A DNA stretch of 64,000 bases from DASYPQ01 sp036006425 (GTDB lineage Bacteria > Planctomycetota > UBA1135 > GCA-002686595), in the NCBI GenBank assembly GCA_036006425.1, contig DASYPQ010000012.1:49724-113723 (forward strand), written 5' to 3'. Each line of letters starts with the position of its first letter. The first letter of the stretch is position 1. The notes beneath the pieces are model-generated. The model saw only the letters and a program-made list of their open reading frames with translations, searched no databases and had not been told where the DNA came from. Made by a program: the position numbers and the translations under genes. Positions 44,525-53,536 of the stretch are shown here, one piece after another.

Positions 44525-45664
44525 ATGATCACCGTCCAAGCCGCTCCCGAAGTGATCCCGTTCCATTTCGTCGCGAACCAGATCCGTGTCGACGCGACGG
44601 TCCAGGGATCGGGCCCGTTCCATCTCGTCCTCGACACGGGCATGCCGATCCCGGGCGTCATCCTCTTCGAGGGTCCGCGAGTCGAAGCGCTCCATCTCGC
44701 GGACTCCGGTCACCGCGTCCGCATCTCGGGCGCGGGCGGCGACGAGGACGCCGGTTCGGACGCCGCGATGGCCACGGGTGTCGCCGTCAGCGCCGGGAAG
44801 TGGAGCGTCGAGAAGACCTCGGCGCTCGTCATCGCGCCGCCGCCCGGATTCCCGCCCGGCATCGACGGCGTGATCGGCGGCGAGCTGTTCTTCCACTACG
44901 TCGTGCGGATCGACACCGCCGCGGGCCGCATCGAGCTCTTGGACGCGAAGACGTGGACGCCGCCCGAGGGGGCCTGCGTGCTGCCGCTCGATCGGGTCGG
45001 CAACAAGATCTTCGTCGACGTGAAGGTCGCGCTCGGCGACGAGGAACCGCGCTCGGCGCACGTCGTGGTCGACACCGGCGCGACCCACGCGCTTTCCCTG
45101 AACTCGCTCGGGTCCGCCCGCTTCGCTCCGCCGGAGAGCGCGATCGCGACACAGATCGGGCGCGGCGCGTCGGGCGTCGTGCTCGGCAAGGTCGGACGCG
45201 CGCGCCGCGTCGAGATCGGCTCGTTCGTCCTCGACGGCGTCGTCACGACCTTCCCGGTGGCCAAGCACCAGAATCCGGGCGGCGAGGACTTCCACGACGG
45301 CAACCTCGGCGAGGAGATCCTGCGCCGGTTCGACGTGACGTTCGACTACGCCGGGAACCGGATGGTGCTCGAGAGAGCGGCCGCGTTCGGCGAGCCGTTC
45401 GAGCACGAGATGGCCGGGCTCGTGCTCGACTGGGAGAAGGACGGCGGTCTCGTCGTCCGCAAGGTCCTGGCCGGATCGCCCGCCCAAGAAGCGGGGATCG
45501 AGGAAGGCGACAGGATCCGTTCGATCGACGGCCGTTCGGTCGCAGACCTCGGCGAGCAGGGCTTCAGGAAGTCCCTGAAGGTCGATGGTGCGGAGATCCA
45601 GGTCTCGGTGCGACGCGGCCTCCAGGTCCTGATGAAGAAGATCAAGCTGCGCCGGCTCGTGTGA
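44525..45664 (+). CDS. Retropepsin-like aspartyl protease with C-terminal PDZ domain
   Basis: 379 residues. Two retropepsin-type lobes carry LVLDTGMPIPG (about residue 40) and VVVDTGATHALSL (about 185), each with the DTG motif, giving a single-chain pair of catalytic aspartates. Residues 295-379 are a PDZ domain (VVRKVLAGSPAQEAGIEEGDRIRSIDG). This is the gag-polyprotease-like plus PDZ layout common in bacteria. No signal peptide is visible, so location is uncertain. ATG at 44525 has AGAGG nine bases upstream; ATGs at 44516 and 44480 are alternatives. Confidence 0.85.
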   Translation: MITVQAAPEVIPFHFVANQIRVDATVQGSGPFHLVLDTGMPIPGVILFEGPRVEALHLADSGHRVRISGAGGDEDAGSDAAMATGVAVSAGKWSVEKTSALVIAPPPGFPPGIDGVIGGELFFHYVVRIDTAAGRIELLDAKTWTPPEGACVLPLDRVGNKIFVDVKVALGDEEPRSAHVVVDTGATHALSLNSLGSARFAPPESAIATQIGRGASGVVLGKVGRARRVEIGSFVLDGVVTTFPVAKHQNPGGEDFHDGNLGEEILRRFDVTFDYAGNRMVLERAAAFGEPFEHEMAGLVLDWEKDGGLVVRKVLAGSPAQEAGIEEGDRIRSIDGRSVADLGEQGFRKSLKVDGAEIQVSVRRGLQVLMKKIKLRRLV

Positions 45665-45668
45665 TCGC

Positions 45669-46136
45669 ATGTTCGACCCGCAAATGGAGCTGCTCGTCAC
45701 CGTCCTCGCCGGCGTGATCGCCGATGCGGATGCGGGCACGGTGGGGAAGAAGACGTGGGGCGACGCGCGCGAGGCGCTGACGGCTTCGGGCGAGAAGGCC
45801 GAGGACATCGCGGCGGCCGTCGCGAACGAGGACACGGACGCCGTGCGCGCGCTGTTCGAGCAGTGGCATTCCGGAAAGCGCCATCTCCCCGAGCACGACC
45901 GCGAGGTGCTGAAGCGCGCGCTCAAGGCGTACCGGAAGCGCCTCAAGATCACCGTCCTCGACGCCGAGTCGTCGATCGGCGGCGGCCCGATGAGCAGCGG
46001 CCGCGCGTCGAACATCGTCGGCGTCACGCCTCCCGAGCGCTACCCGCGTCCGGTGTGGGACGAGCTCGTTCGCCAGGGACGGCTCATCGCCTCGCGGCAC
46101 GGCACCTACGAGCTTCCGCCGGAGCCGAAGAGCTAG
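45669..46136 (+). CDS. Small conserved-looking protein of unknown function
   Basis: 155 residues, 4 bases after the retropepsin gene and in the same direction, so probably co-transcribed. The N-terminal half is helical and charged (EALTASGEKAEDIAAAVANE); around 80-100 is a basic helix LKRALKAYRKRLK; the C-terminal PRPVWDELVRQGRL ends near the stop. It has no signal, membrane segment or recognisable catalytic motif. Its stop abuts the convergent prfC stop with no gap. Confidence 0.65.
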   Translation: MFDPQMELLVTVLAGVIADADAGTVGKKTWGDAREALTASGEKAEDIAAAVANEDTDAVRALFEQWHSGKRHLPEHDREVLKRALKAYRKRLKITVLDAESSIGGGPMSSGRASNIVGVTPPERYPRPVWDELVRQGRLIASRHGTYELPPEPKS

Positions 46137-47729
46137 TCAGCGCTCGAACGGCATCGCCGAGAGCTCGATGTGCGGGCTCTTCTCCTGGAAGTAGTTGAGC
46201 TGCCACTCCTCCGCGAGGAGGAGGACGTTCCCGCCGTCGGGGTCGAACGCGAGCGCCGAGCCCGAGGGCCACACGGTCTCGCGCGGCGCGACACCCGCGC
46301 GCGGACGCCACCAGCGCGAACGCACCCAGGGCTTCGGCTCGAAGCGCGACTCGGCGTGGTACTCGCTCTCGAGGCGGTACTCGAGCACCTCGAACTGCAG
46401 CGGTCCGACCGCGGCGAGGAGCGGCACGCGACCGCCGGGAGCGTCGAGCTCGTACTGCTGCACGACGCCTTCGTGCAGGAGCTGCTTCATCCCCGCGTGG
46501 AACTGCTTGTACTTGGCGGTGTTCGGGTTCGTGACGACGGCGAAGCACTCCGGGCTGAAGCGCGGGATCTCCGCGAACCGGATCGTCGGATCCGCGCTGA
46601 GCGTGTCGCCGATCCCGTACTCCGTGCCCCCGACGAGGCCGATCACGTCGCCGGCGACCGCGTCGTCGACCGTCTCGCGGTCGCGGCCGAAGAGCTTGTA
46701 GGCGCTCGAGAGGCGCACCTTCTTGCCGCTCTGCACGTGGCGGACCTGCATGTCGCGCTCGAAGCGTCCCGAGACGATGCGCGCGAAGGCGATGCGGTCG
46801 CGGTGGAGCGGATCCATGTTCGCCTGGATCTTGAAGACGAACGCGGAGAAGAGCTCCTCGTCGGGCGCGACGAGGCGGTCCTGGCTCCGCCGCGGATTCG
46901 GCGGCGAGGAGTAGCGCAGGAAGTTGTCGAGGAGGAGCTGGACGCCGAAGTTGTTGACGCCCGAGCCGAAGAAGACGGGCGTCTGCCGGCCCGCGAGCAC
47001 GAGGCCGGGATCGAACGCGTGTCCGGCGCCCTCGACCATCTCGATCTCGGCGCGCACGCGCGCGTACCGGCTCTCGTCGAGGCGCGACTTCACGGCCGGA
47101 TCGTCGAGGCCGCCGACCTGGACCGGGGCCTGGAACGCGCCGTTCGGCGTGCGCTCGAAGACGTGGAGCTCCCTCGTCTGCCGGTCGTAGACGCCCTTGA
47201 AGTCGATCCCGTCGCCGAGCGGCCAGTTCATGGCGCAGGCGCCGATCCCGAGCACGTGCTCGAGCTCGTCGAGGAGCTCGAGCGGATCGCGCGCCGGGCG
47301 GTCGAGCTTGTTCATGAAGGTGAAGATCGGGATCTTGCGGCGCGCGCAGACCTCGAAGAGCTTGCGCGTCTGGCTCTCGATCCCCTTGCCGGCGTCGATG
47401 ACCATGACCGCCGCGTCGACTGCGGTGAGGACGCGGTACGTGTCCTCGGAGAAATCCTTGTGGCCGGGCGTGTCGAGCAGGTTGACGCGGTAGCCGCCGT
47501 AGTCGAACTGGAGGAGCGTCGAGCTGATCGAGATCCCGCGCTGCCGCTCGAGGTCCATCCAGTCGGACGTCGTCGCGCGCTGGCCCTTGCGCGCGCGCAC
47601 CGCGCCGGCTTTCTGGAGCGCGCCGCCGTAGAGGAGGAGCTTCTCCGTCAGCGTCGTCTTCCCCGCGTCGGGGTGCGAGATGATCGCGAGCGTGCGCCGG
47701 CGGGCGATTTCGGAGGCGAGGGCGGACAT
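46137..47729 (-). CDS. prfC: Peptide chain release factor 3
   Basis: 530 residues, the usual RF3 length. It is a GTPase that recycles RF1/RF2 after termination. G1 is HPDAGKTT (19-26), G3 DTPGHKDFSEDTYR, G4 NKLDR, with RF3-type switch GQRATTSDWMDLERQRGIS. C-terminal features such as FSPECFAVVTNPNTAKYKQF and VGPLQFEVLEYRLESEY identify RF3 rather than EF-G. ATG at 47729 was preferred over 47750 because it aligns with the start of known RF3 proteins. Confidence 0.95.
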   Translation of the reverse strand: MSALASEIARRRTLAIISHPDAGKTTLTEKLLLYGGALQKAGAVRARKGQRATTSDWMDLERQRGISISSTLLQFDYGGYRVNLLDTPGHKDFSEDTYRVLTAVDAAVMVIDAGKGIESQTRKLFEVCARRKIPIFTFMNKLDRPARDPLELLDELEHVLGIGACAMNWPLGDGIDFKGVYDRQTRELHVFERTPNGAFQAPVQVGGLDDPAVKSRLDESRYARVRAEIEMVEGAGHAFDPGLVLAGRQTPVFFGSGVNNFGVQLLLDNFLRYSSPPNPRRSQDRLVAPDEELFSAFVFKIQANMDPLHRDRIAFARIVSGRFERDMQVRHVQSGKKVRLSSAYKLFGRDRETVDDAVAGDVIGLVGGTEYGIGDTLSADPTIRFAEIPRFSPECFAVVTNPNTAKYKQFHAGMKQLLHEGVVQQYELDAPGGRVPLLAAVGPLQFEVLEYRLESEYHAESRFEPKPWVRSRWWRPRAGVAPRETVWPSGSALAFDPDGGNVLLLAEEWQLNYFQEKSPHIELSAMPFER

Positions 47730-47766
47730 GAGGATCGCGCAGGATAGCATCGTGCCCGTGGGAAAG

Positions 47767-48108
47767 ATGAAGAGCTATGCGTCGTTCGATCTGTACCTGG
47801 CGGACCAGTCGGCGAAGAACCGGCCCTTGATCCGCGCACTGCGCCGGTTCGTCGCGCGCGCGGCCCCGAAGCTCCAGGAGTCCGTGAAGTGGGGCAACGG
47901 GTGCTGGCTGAAGGGGAAGGACCCGGTCTGCTACGTCTACTCGGCGCCCGGCTACGTGCAGTTCGGATTCTTCCGCGGCGCTTCCCTCGCCGATCCGCGC
48001 GGGCTCCTCGAGGGGAAGGGGGAGTACGTGCGCCACGTCAAGGTGCGCACGACGAAGGACATCGACGAAACGGCGTTCCGCGCGCTCGTGCGCCAGGCGA
48101 TCCGGTAG
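47767..48108 (+). CDS. DUF1801 (YdhG-like) domain protein
   Basis: 113 residues. The pattern SFDLYLADQ, IRALRRFVARAAPKLQESVKWGNGCW, YVYSAPGYVQFGFFRGASL and GKGEYVRHVKVRTTKDID is that of the DUF1801 fold, related to frataxin-like YdhG. Its biochemical role is not established. ATG at 47767 is used; GTG at 47758, seven bases after TAGCAT (47745-47750), could be the true start of a leaderless message and adds three residues. Divergent from prfC with about 40 bases between. Confidence 0.8.
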   Translation: MKSYASFDLYLADQSAKNRPLIRALRRFVARAAPKLQESVKWGNGCWLKGKDPVCYVYSAPGYVQFGFFRGASLADPRGLLEGKGEYVRHVKVRTTKDIDETAFRALVRQAIR

Positions 48109-48111
48109 CGA

Positions 48112-50886
48112 CTACTTCGCCAGCATCGCTTCCGCCGCGCGACGCCAGCGCATCGCGTCGGAGCGCGCCCAGCTTTCCTCGTGGTCGGCCATCCGTTCCT
48201 CCCAGCCGAGCAGACCGCGCTGGTAGTACGGCCGCGCCTCGACCTCGCGGCCGACGTGCGCGTAGACGATCGCCCGCAGGAATTCGTAGCACGTGGGCGT
48301 CAGGACCATGAAGAACGTCGGCTTGAAATGGTCGTCGAGGATCGCCGCCGCGGCGCGCCAGTCCTCGAGCTGGATGCGCGCGAGGAGTTCGACCGTGCGC
48401 GGCCAGCGCAGGCCGCCGAGCATCGCCTCGCGCTCCGCCAACATCTTGAACACGAACTCCGGATCGCGCTGCCGCGGGTCGGGGTGGTTGACCAGCGCGA
48501 AGAGGTAGGTCGCCAGGCGCAAGGGCTGCGTCTCGCCGTCGGCGCGGCGCTCGAACGCTTCGCGCGCGAGGACGCCGTTGAAGAACTGCGCCGCGTAGAG
48601 GTCGACGGCACTGTCGGGATCGGATGCGATCTCGGGCAAGCTCGAGAACGTCGTCAGCGCGCCGGCGTGGTCGCCGAGCAGCACCTGGATGTTGCCGATG
48701 AGGTCGGTGGCCAGCAGGTTCTTGGGATCCGCCCGCAGGGCTGCGCGCAGCGTCGTCTGCGCCTCGGTGAGCCTTCCGAGCGAGAACTGCGTTTCCGCCA
48801 CCTTCACGCGACTGGCGAGGTCGCCTGGACGCAGGCTCAGCGCCGCCGCGCGGCAGGCGAGCGCCTCTTCGAATTGGAAGCCCTCCTGGTAGAAGTAGCC
48901 GGCGAGGGACTGGAGCGCGAAGTCGCCCGGGTACAGGGTCAGCGCCTGCTCGAGGATGCGGAACACCGACACCTGGCGTTCCTTCGCTCCGTCTCCCCAC
49001 AGCTCCGCGCCGAGGACGAAGATCGAACCCGGGCCGAGCTTCGGGAGATTCTCCGGCGACGTCAGCTCCTGCATCACCGGCAGGTCGTGCGCGGCGATCG
49101 CCTCGCGCATCGTCTGCCGTGTCGGATCGGGGTCGAGGTCCATCGCGAGCACGGAGAGGTTCTCGGCCTTCTCGGACTTCGCTCCGTGGACCTTGCGGCG
49201 CAGTCGCCCCCAGTCGTCGAACGTCAGCGCGACCTCCTCGGCGATCGAGCGCTCGCGGATGCGCTTCAGCGCGGGGACGACGTCCTCGCCCTCGAGGTCG
49301 ACGCCGTAGTCGCGGAATGCCTGCGTGAAGGCGGCGTCGAGCTCGGCCTCGAGCTGCACGTTGCCGAGCGACGCGATCTGCCGGAGGCGCAGGTCGATCA
49401 GGCGCGAGCGCAGCTTCTCGTCCTTGAGGACGAGCGCGTGCTCGCGTTCGGCCGCGCCCACCTCGGCCTCGGCGTTGGCGACGAACTTCCGCGTCCGCTC
49501 CAGCAACGGCGCGTCGGCCTCGCCTTGCTCGGCGAGCGACAGCGCGCGGCGCGCGGATGCGAGCGCCTCGACGGGTTTCCCGGTCTGCGCGAGCTGGATC
49601 GATTCGTCGTAGGCGGCTTCGACGACGATGTGCGTTTGCTCGAGGCGCCGCGCGCGCTCGCGATTCATCCACCAGAGCCCCGCGCCGCCGAGCCCCAGGA
49701 CGACGGCGATCGTGCCGGCGAGAGCGACGGTCAGTCGCCGCGCGCGGCGCTCCTCCTCGGCCTTGATGCGCGCCTTCTCGGCCGCGAGCTCGGCCTTCTG
49801 CGCGCGCTCCTCGACCGAGGCGAGGAACTCGTGCACGGCCTTGGCGACGTCGCCGGCGTTGTCGGGGCGGGCCGTGCGGGCGGGCATCAGGCACTGGAGG
49901 CAGATCTGGACGAGCGCGGGATCCGCCTCGCAGGCTTCGATGCGCTCGCGCGCGGGCTGGAGCTTCGCGCGCGAGGCCTGAGACACGACCGTTTCGCCCG
50001 GAAGCTCCTCGTACACCGGACGCCCGGTGAGGAGCTCGCACAGGATCGCGCCGAGCGAGAAGACGTCGGCGCGCTCGTCGAGCATGTCGATCTCGCCTTG
50101 CGCCTGCTCGGGCGCCATGTAGGCGGGAGTTCCCATGACCGAACCGACCATCGAGTCCGAGCCCGTCGAGCCCGGACCGCTGCGGACGGTCGCGATCACG
50201 GTGTGGACGGGCTCTTGGACGCGCTTCTCGTCGGCGACGCCGCCGCGGCGGAGAACCTTCGCGAGACCCCAGTCGACGACTTGCACCTCGCCGAAGGCGC
50301 CGACCATGACGTTCGCGGGCTTCAAGTCGCGGTGGAGGACGCCTTTCGAGTGCGCGTACGCGACGGTCTGGCAGACGGATTCGAAGATCGCGAGGAGGCG
50401 TCCGCGGTTGTCGGTCGGGGTCTTGCGTTGCTTGAAGAGCGACGCGAGCGTGTGCCCCTTGATCAACTTCATCGTGAAGTAGGGGCGCTCGTCCGCCATC
50501 AGGCCGAGCTCGTACACCGGGACGATGCCCGGGTGCTGGAGCTGTCCGCCGATCTGCGCTTCTTCGACGAAGCGCTGGACGACTTCGGGACGCCGGGCGA
50601 GCTCGGGATCGAGGACCTTGACCGCGACGTCGCGCCCGAGATCGGTGTCGTGGCCCTTGAGGATGACGCCCATGCCGCCCCGCGCGATCTCGCCGAGGAG
50701 CTGGTAGTTGCCGCGTCCCTGCGGCACGAGCTTCGACGCGGGCGATCCCGGCGTCACGACGGGCGAAGGACCGTGCTCCGAGTCGGAGTCGGGCAGCAGG
50801 ATCTTCGGCGCGAGGCCGGTCTTCGCACCGAGGATCGCGAGGACGGAACGGTGGGAGTTGGAATCGTCGGGGGGAAGCTGCGGCAC
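48112..50886 (-). CDS. Membrane Ser/Thr protein kinase with TPR region
   Basis: 924 residues. A cytoplasmic N-terminus (1-58), then the kinase domain (60-380): glycine loop ARGGMG, K90, HRDLKPANV with D187, and DWG (D205) replacing DFG, which is common in planctomycete kinases and still carries the metal-binding aspartate. Residues 375-400 form a charged helix (AEKARIKAEEERRARR), followed by a membrane helix (about 402-424). The extracytoplasmic part to the end is TPR-like (FQFEEALACRAAALSLRPGD, GRLTEAQTTLRAALRADPKN). GTG start at 50886 has GAGG seven bases upstream. No sigma factor is adjacent here. Confidence 0.9.
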   Translation of the reverse strand: MPQLPPDDSNSHRSVLAILGAKTGLAPKILLPDSDSEHGPSPVVTPGSPASKLVPQGRGNYQLLGEIARGGMGVILKGHDTDLGRDVAVKVLDPELARRPEVVQRFVEEAQIGGQLQHPGIVPVYELGLMADERPYFTMKLIKGHTLASLFKQRKTPTDNRGRLLAIFESVCQTVAYAHSKGVLHRDLKPANVMVGAFGEVQVVDWGLAKVLRRGGVADEKRVQEPVHTVIATVRSGPGSTGSDSMVGSVMGTPAYMAPEQAQGEIDMLDERADVFSLGAILCELLTGRPVYEELPGETVVSQASRAKLQPARERIEACEADPALVQICLQCLMPARTARPDNAGDVAKAVHEFLASVEERAQKAELAAEKARIKAEEERRARRLTVALAGTIAVVLGLGGAGLWWMNRERARRLEQTHIVVEAAYDESIQLAQTGKPVEALASARRALSLAEQGEADAPLLERTRKFVANAEAEVGAAEREHALVLKDEKLRSRLIDLRLRQIASLGNVQLEAELDAAFTQAFRDYGVDLEGEDVVPALKRIRERSIAEEVALTFDDWGRLRRKVHGAKSEKAENLSVLAMDLDPDPTRQTMREAIAAHDLPVMQELTSPENLPKLGPGSIFVLGAELWGDGAKERQVSVFRILEQALTLYPGDFALQSLAGYFYQEGFQFEEALACRAAALSLRPGDLASRVKVAETQFSLGRLTEAQTTLRAALRADPKNLLATDLIGNIQVLLGDHAGALTTFSSLPEIASDPDSAVDLYAAQFFNGVLAREAFERRADGETQPLRLATYLFALVNHPDPRQRDPEFVFKMLAEREAMLGGLRWPRTVELLARIQLEDWRAAAAILDDHFKPTFFMVLTPTCYEFLRAIVYAHVGREVEARPYYQRGLLGWEERMADHEESWARSDAMRWRRAAEAMLAK

Positions 50887-50966
50887 CGGGCGACCTCGAG
50901 GGGAAGTGCGGGAGGATGAGCGAGAGCGCACGGAGTGTAGGGTCTTCGCCGGCCGGACGCGCTGGT

Positions 50967-52490
50967 TCAACGCGTCCCAGCGTCGCGGTACACGCCGCTC
51001 GCGTCCATCGAGAGCTTCTTCTCGTTCTCCTTCCACCACTGCCGCAGCTCCGCGATCGCCTTCGCGTTCTCCGCGAGCGCGAGATCCGCGCGGTAGGCGA
51101 TCTCGACGTGCGCGTGCGCCTTCAAGTGCTCCCACGCGTCGCGCCGCGCCTGCGCGACCTCCCCGGACTCGATCTCCTCGATGATCGGCTCGAAACCGCG
51201 CGGATCGCCGAGCTCGAGCAGCGCTTCCGCCATCTCCACCTTGATGTACTCGTCCTCTTCCTTCTCGGCGGCGGCGAGGATCGGGTCGCGGCTCTCGACC
51301 GCGCCGACCGAACGCAGGCACCGCAGAGCGCGCTCGCGGATCGTGTCGCTCGCATCGAGGAGGAGGGGATGGACCTCGGGCAGCATCTCGCGGTCGCGGA
51401 GTCGCTCGACGAGATCGAGGATGCGGACGCGGACCTCGGTCTCGCCCGTCCGGAGCAGCGTCCCGGCCGCGGGGCGCGCCCGCGCCCAGAGCGCGGGGTC
51501 CGTCTCGGCTTCGGCGAGAGCCATCATGCGCTCGGCGGGACTTCCGGTCGCGAGCAGGCGGACGACGTCGCGGTGCTCGCCCTTGCGCAGGAGCAATGAC
51601 CCGCCGAAGAGCAGGGCGAAGACGACCGCTCCGCCGGCGACGCGCGCGAGCGCGGTGGCTCGCGCCGGGGACTGGACGACGTAGCGCACGAGTCCCGCGA
51701 GGAGCAGCGAGAAGCCGAAGCTGACGACGATCGTCGGGCCCGAGGGCAGGTCGCGAAAGTAGGACAGCGAGCAGCCGATCGCGCTCACCGCCGTGCCGAC
51801 CGCCCATCCGACGACGAGCCGCGGACGCAGTCCGTCGACGAACAGGATCGCGATCACCGCCGGGATCACGAGGAACGAGAACACGAGCAGGACGCCGGCG
51901 ATCGAGACCGAGCTCGTGACGACGAAACCGAAGGTCACGTAGAAGAGGAAGTCCCAGAAGCGGACGGAGATGCCCTGCGCCTCGGCCTGCTCGGGGTGCA
52001 GGGAGATCAGGAAGAACTGCCGCCGGAACAGCCAGTGCACCGTTCCGACGGCCGCGTACAGGACCGTCGTGAAGACGATCAGATCGGCGCGGACCCACAG
52101 GATGTTGCCGGCGAGGAGGTCGCTGACCTCCTCCGCTCCGTGCGCGAGGTGCGAGCTGAAGAGGATCGTCGCCGCGAGCGCGACGGCGTAGGTGATCCCG
52201 ATCAGCGCCTCGTGCGGCACGCGCTCGTGGCGCATCCGCGTCATCGAAAACACCGCCGCGCCGATGAACGTGAACGAGAGGGAGAACCCCTTGACGATCC
52301 ACGGATCGGACGCGCGGTCCCAGCCGAGCAGCATGCCCCACACCGAGCCAAGCGCCGCGACCTGGGCGAGCGCCAGGTCGACGAAGATCACCTTGCGCGA
52401 AAGGACGTGGATGCCGAGGTAGACGTGGATCCCGGTGAGGACGAGGCACCCCAGGAAGGGGAGCGCCATCGACTGGAGGAAGGATCCCAT
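50967..52490 (-). CDS. Zinc/manganese-type ABC permease fused to a C-terminal HEAT-repeat domain
   Basis: 507 residues. Residues 1-290 are a ZnuB/MntB-type permease with eight or nine helices and the motifs HVLSRKVIFVDLALAQVAALGS and GISVRFWDFLFYVTFGFVV. After a helix near 295, residues 315-490 are HEAT-like repeats (LLLDASDTIRERALRCLRSVG, YIKVEMAEALLELGDPRGFE). Normal ZnuB proteins are about 260 residues and end after the permease. ATG at 52490 lies 6 bases after the stop of the ZnuA-like gene. No ABC ATPase gene is in the operon. Confidence 0.87.
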   Translation of the reverse strand: MGSFLQSMALPFLGCLVLTGIHVYLGIHVLSRKVIFVDLALAQVAALGSVWGMLLGWDRASDPWIVKGFSLSFTFIGAAVFSMTRMRHERVPHEALIGITYAVALAATILFSSHLAHGAEEVSDLLAGNILWVRADLIVFTTVLYAAVGTVHWLFRRQFFLISLHPEQAEAQGISVRFWDFLFYVTFGFVVTSSVSIAGVLLVFSFLVIPAVIAILFVDGLRPRLVVGWAVGTAVSAIGCSLSYFRDLPSGPTIVVSFGFSLLLAGLVRYVVQSPARATALARVAGGAVVFALLFGGSLLLRKGEHRDVVRLLATGSPAERMMALAEAETDPALWARARPAAGTLLRTGETEVRVRILDLVERLRDREMLPEVHPLLLDASDTIRERALRCLRSVGAVESRDPILAAAEKEEDEYIKVEMAEALLELGDPRGFEPIIEEIESGEVAQARRDAWEHLKAHAHVEIAYRADLALAENAKAIAELRQWWKENEKKLSMDASGVYRDAGTR

Positions 52491-52496
52491 CGAGGC

Positions 52497-53525
52497 TCAG
52501 TGGTCGCCGGCGGCGGCGCCTTCGGACTCGAGGAGACGGTTCACGACGTTGTCGATCAGGTCGAAGTACGTCGCGATCCCGACGTCCGGTCCGATGTCGA
52601 TCGGCACGACGACGACGTGCGCACCCGTCTCCTTCGCGAGGTAGTCCGCCGCGCCGCGCTCGTAGAAGACCTCCTCGAGGATCGTCTTCACGCCCTGCTT
52701 CTTGATCAGCTCGACGACCGCGTCGCGGTGCCGCGCGGAGGGCGGGATGCCGGGCTTCTCCTCGATCTCGATCGGGATCTTCAGCCCGAAGCGCTCGGCG
52801 AAGTAGATCTGGCTCTTGTGGTACGTGACGATCGGCCGGCCCTTCAGCGGCGCCGCGCGCTTGAGCCAGCCGCCGAGCTTGTCGGAGAGGCCCTTGTCCT
52901 TCAGCCAGTTGTCGAGCCCGCCGTCGCGCGCGCGCCGCGCGAGCTGCCGGCCGCCGACTTCCTTGACGAGCGCCTCGCCGAACAGCGCGTTGTCGATGCG
53001 CGTCTGGAAGGACTTCAAGCGCTCCTCGTACTCGGACTTGTGCGCGGGATCGACGCGCTCGAATCCCTGCGCGATGTTCGCGGCCATGTCCTTCGCGTTC
53101 AGTGGATCGAGCCAGATGTGCGGGTTGCCGAAGGGGTGGACGTCGCCCCATTCGCGCGAGAGCTGCTGCGGCAGCTCGAGCGTCGGGATGCCCGCCGATG
53201 CGATCACGCGACCGGGCTGCCCCGACTGGATCTTCGGGTTCCCTGATCCCTCGACGACCTTGCCGCCCCAGAGCTCGAGCTGCAGCCCGATCTCGATGAA
53301 CACGTCGGCCTCGCGCGCGCGGGTCATCAGCGTCGGACGCGGCTGGACGTAGTGCGGATCCTCGCGGGGATCGGAAAGGCTCTCGACCTGGACGAGATCG
53401 CCGCCGACCTCGCGCGCGAGGTCCTTGAGGATCGAGAGCGTGGTGACGACCTTCAACGGCGCGGCGGCCGGCGCGGGCTGCGCCGCCGGGAACAGCGAAA
53501 GAGCCACGAGGTGCAGGATGTTCAT
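52497..53525 (-). CDS. ZnuA/cluster A-I metal-binding periplasmic protein
   Basis: 342 residues with a signal peptide (about 1-22). The fold follows ZnuA/PsaA: VVTTLSILKDLAREVGGD, metal ligand H58 in DPREDPHYVQPRP, then H130 and H135 in DVHPFGNPHIWLDP, and later TILEEVFYERGAADYLAKETG. The His-rich loop of some zinc-specific ZnuA proteins is missing, so zinc and manganese both remain possible. ATG at 53525 has GAGGAG eight bases upstream. It lies between the outer-membrane barrel and the permease genes, forming an uptake operon. Confidence 0.9.
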   Translation of the reverse strand: MNILHLVALSLFPAAQPAPAAAPLKVVTTLSILKDLAREVGGDLVQVESLSDPREDPHYVQPRPTLMTRAREADVFIEIGLQLELWGGKVVEGSGNPKIQSGQPGRVIASAGIPTLELPQQLSREWGDVHPFGNPHIWLDPLNAKDMAANIAQGFERVDPAHKSEYEERLKSFQTRIDNALFGEALVKEVGGRQLARRARDGGLDNWLKDKGLSDKLGGWLKRAAPLKGRPIVTYHKSQIYFAERFGLKIPIEIEEKPGIPPSARHRDAVVELIKKQGVKTILEEVFYERGAADYLAKETGAHVVVVPIDIGPDVGIATYFDLIDNVVNRLLESEGAAAGDH

Positions 53526-53536
53526 GTCGGATCTCC

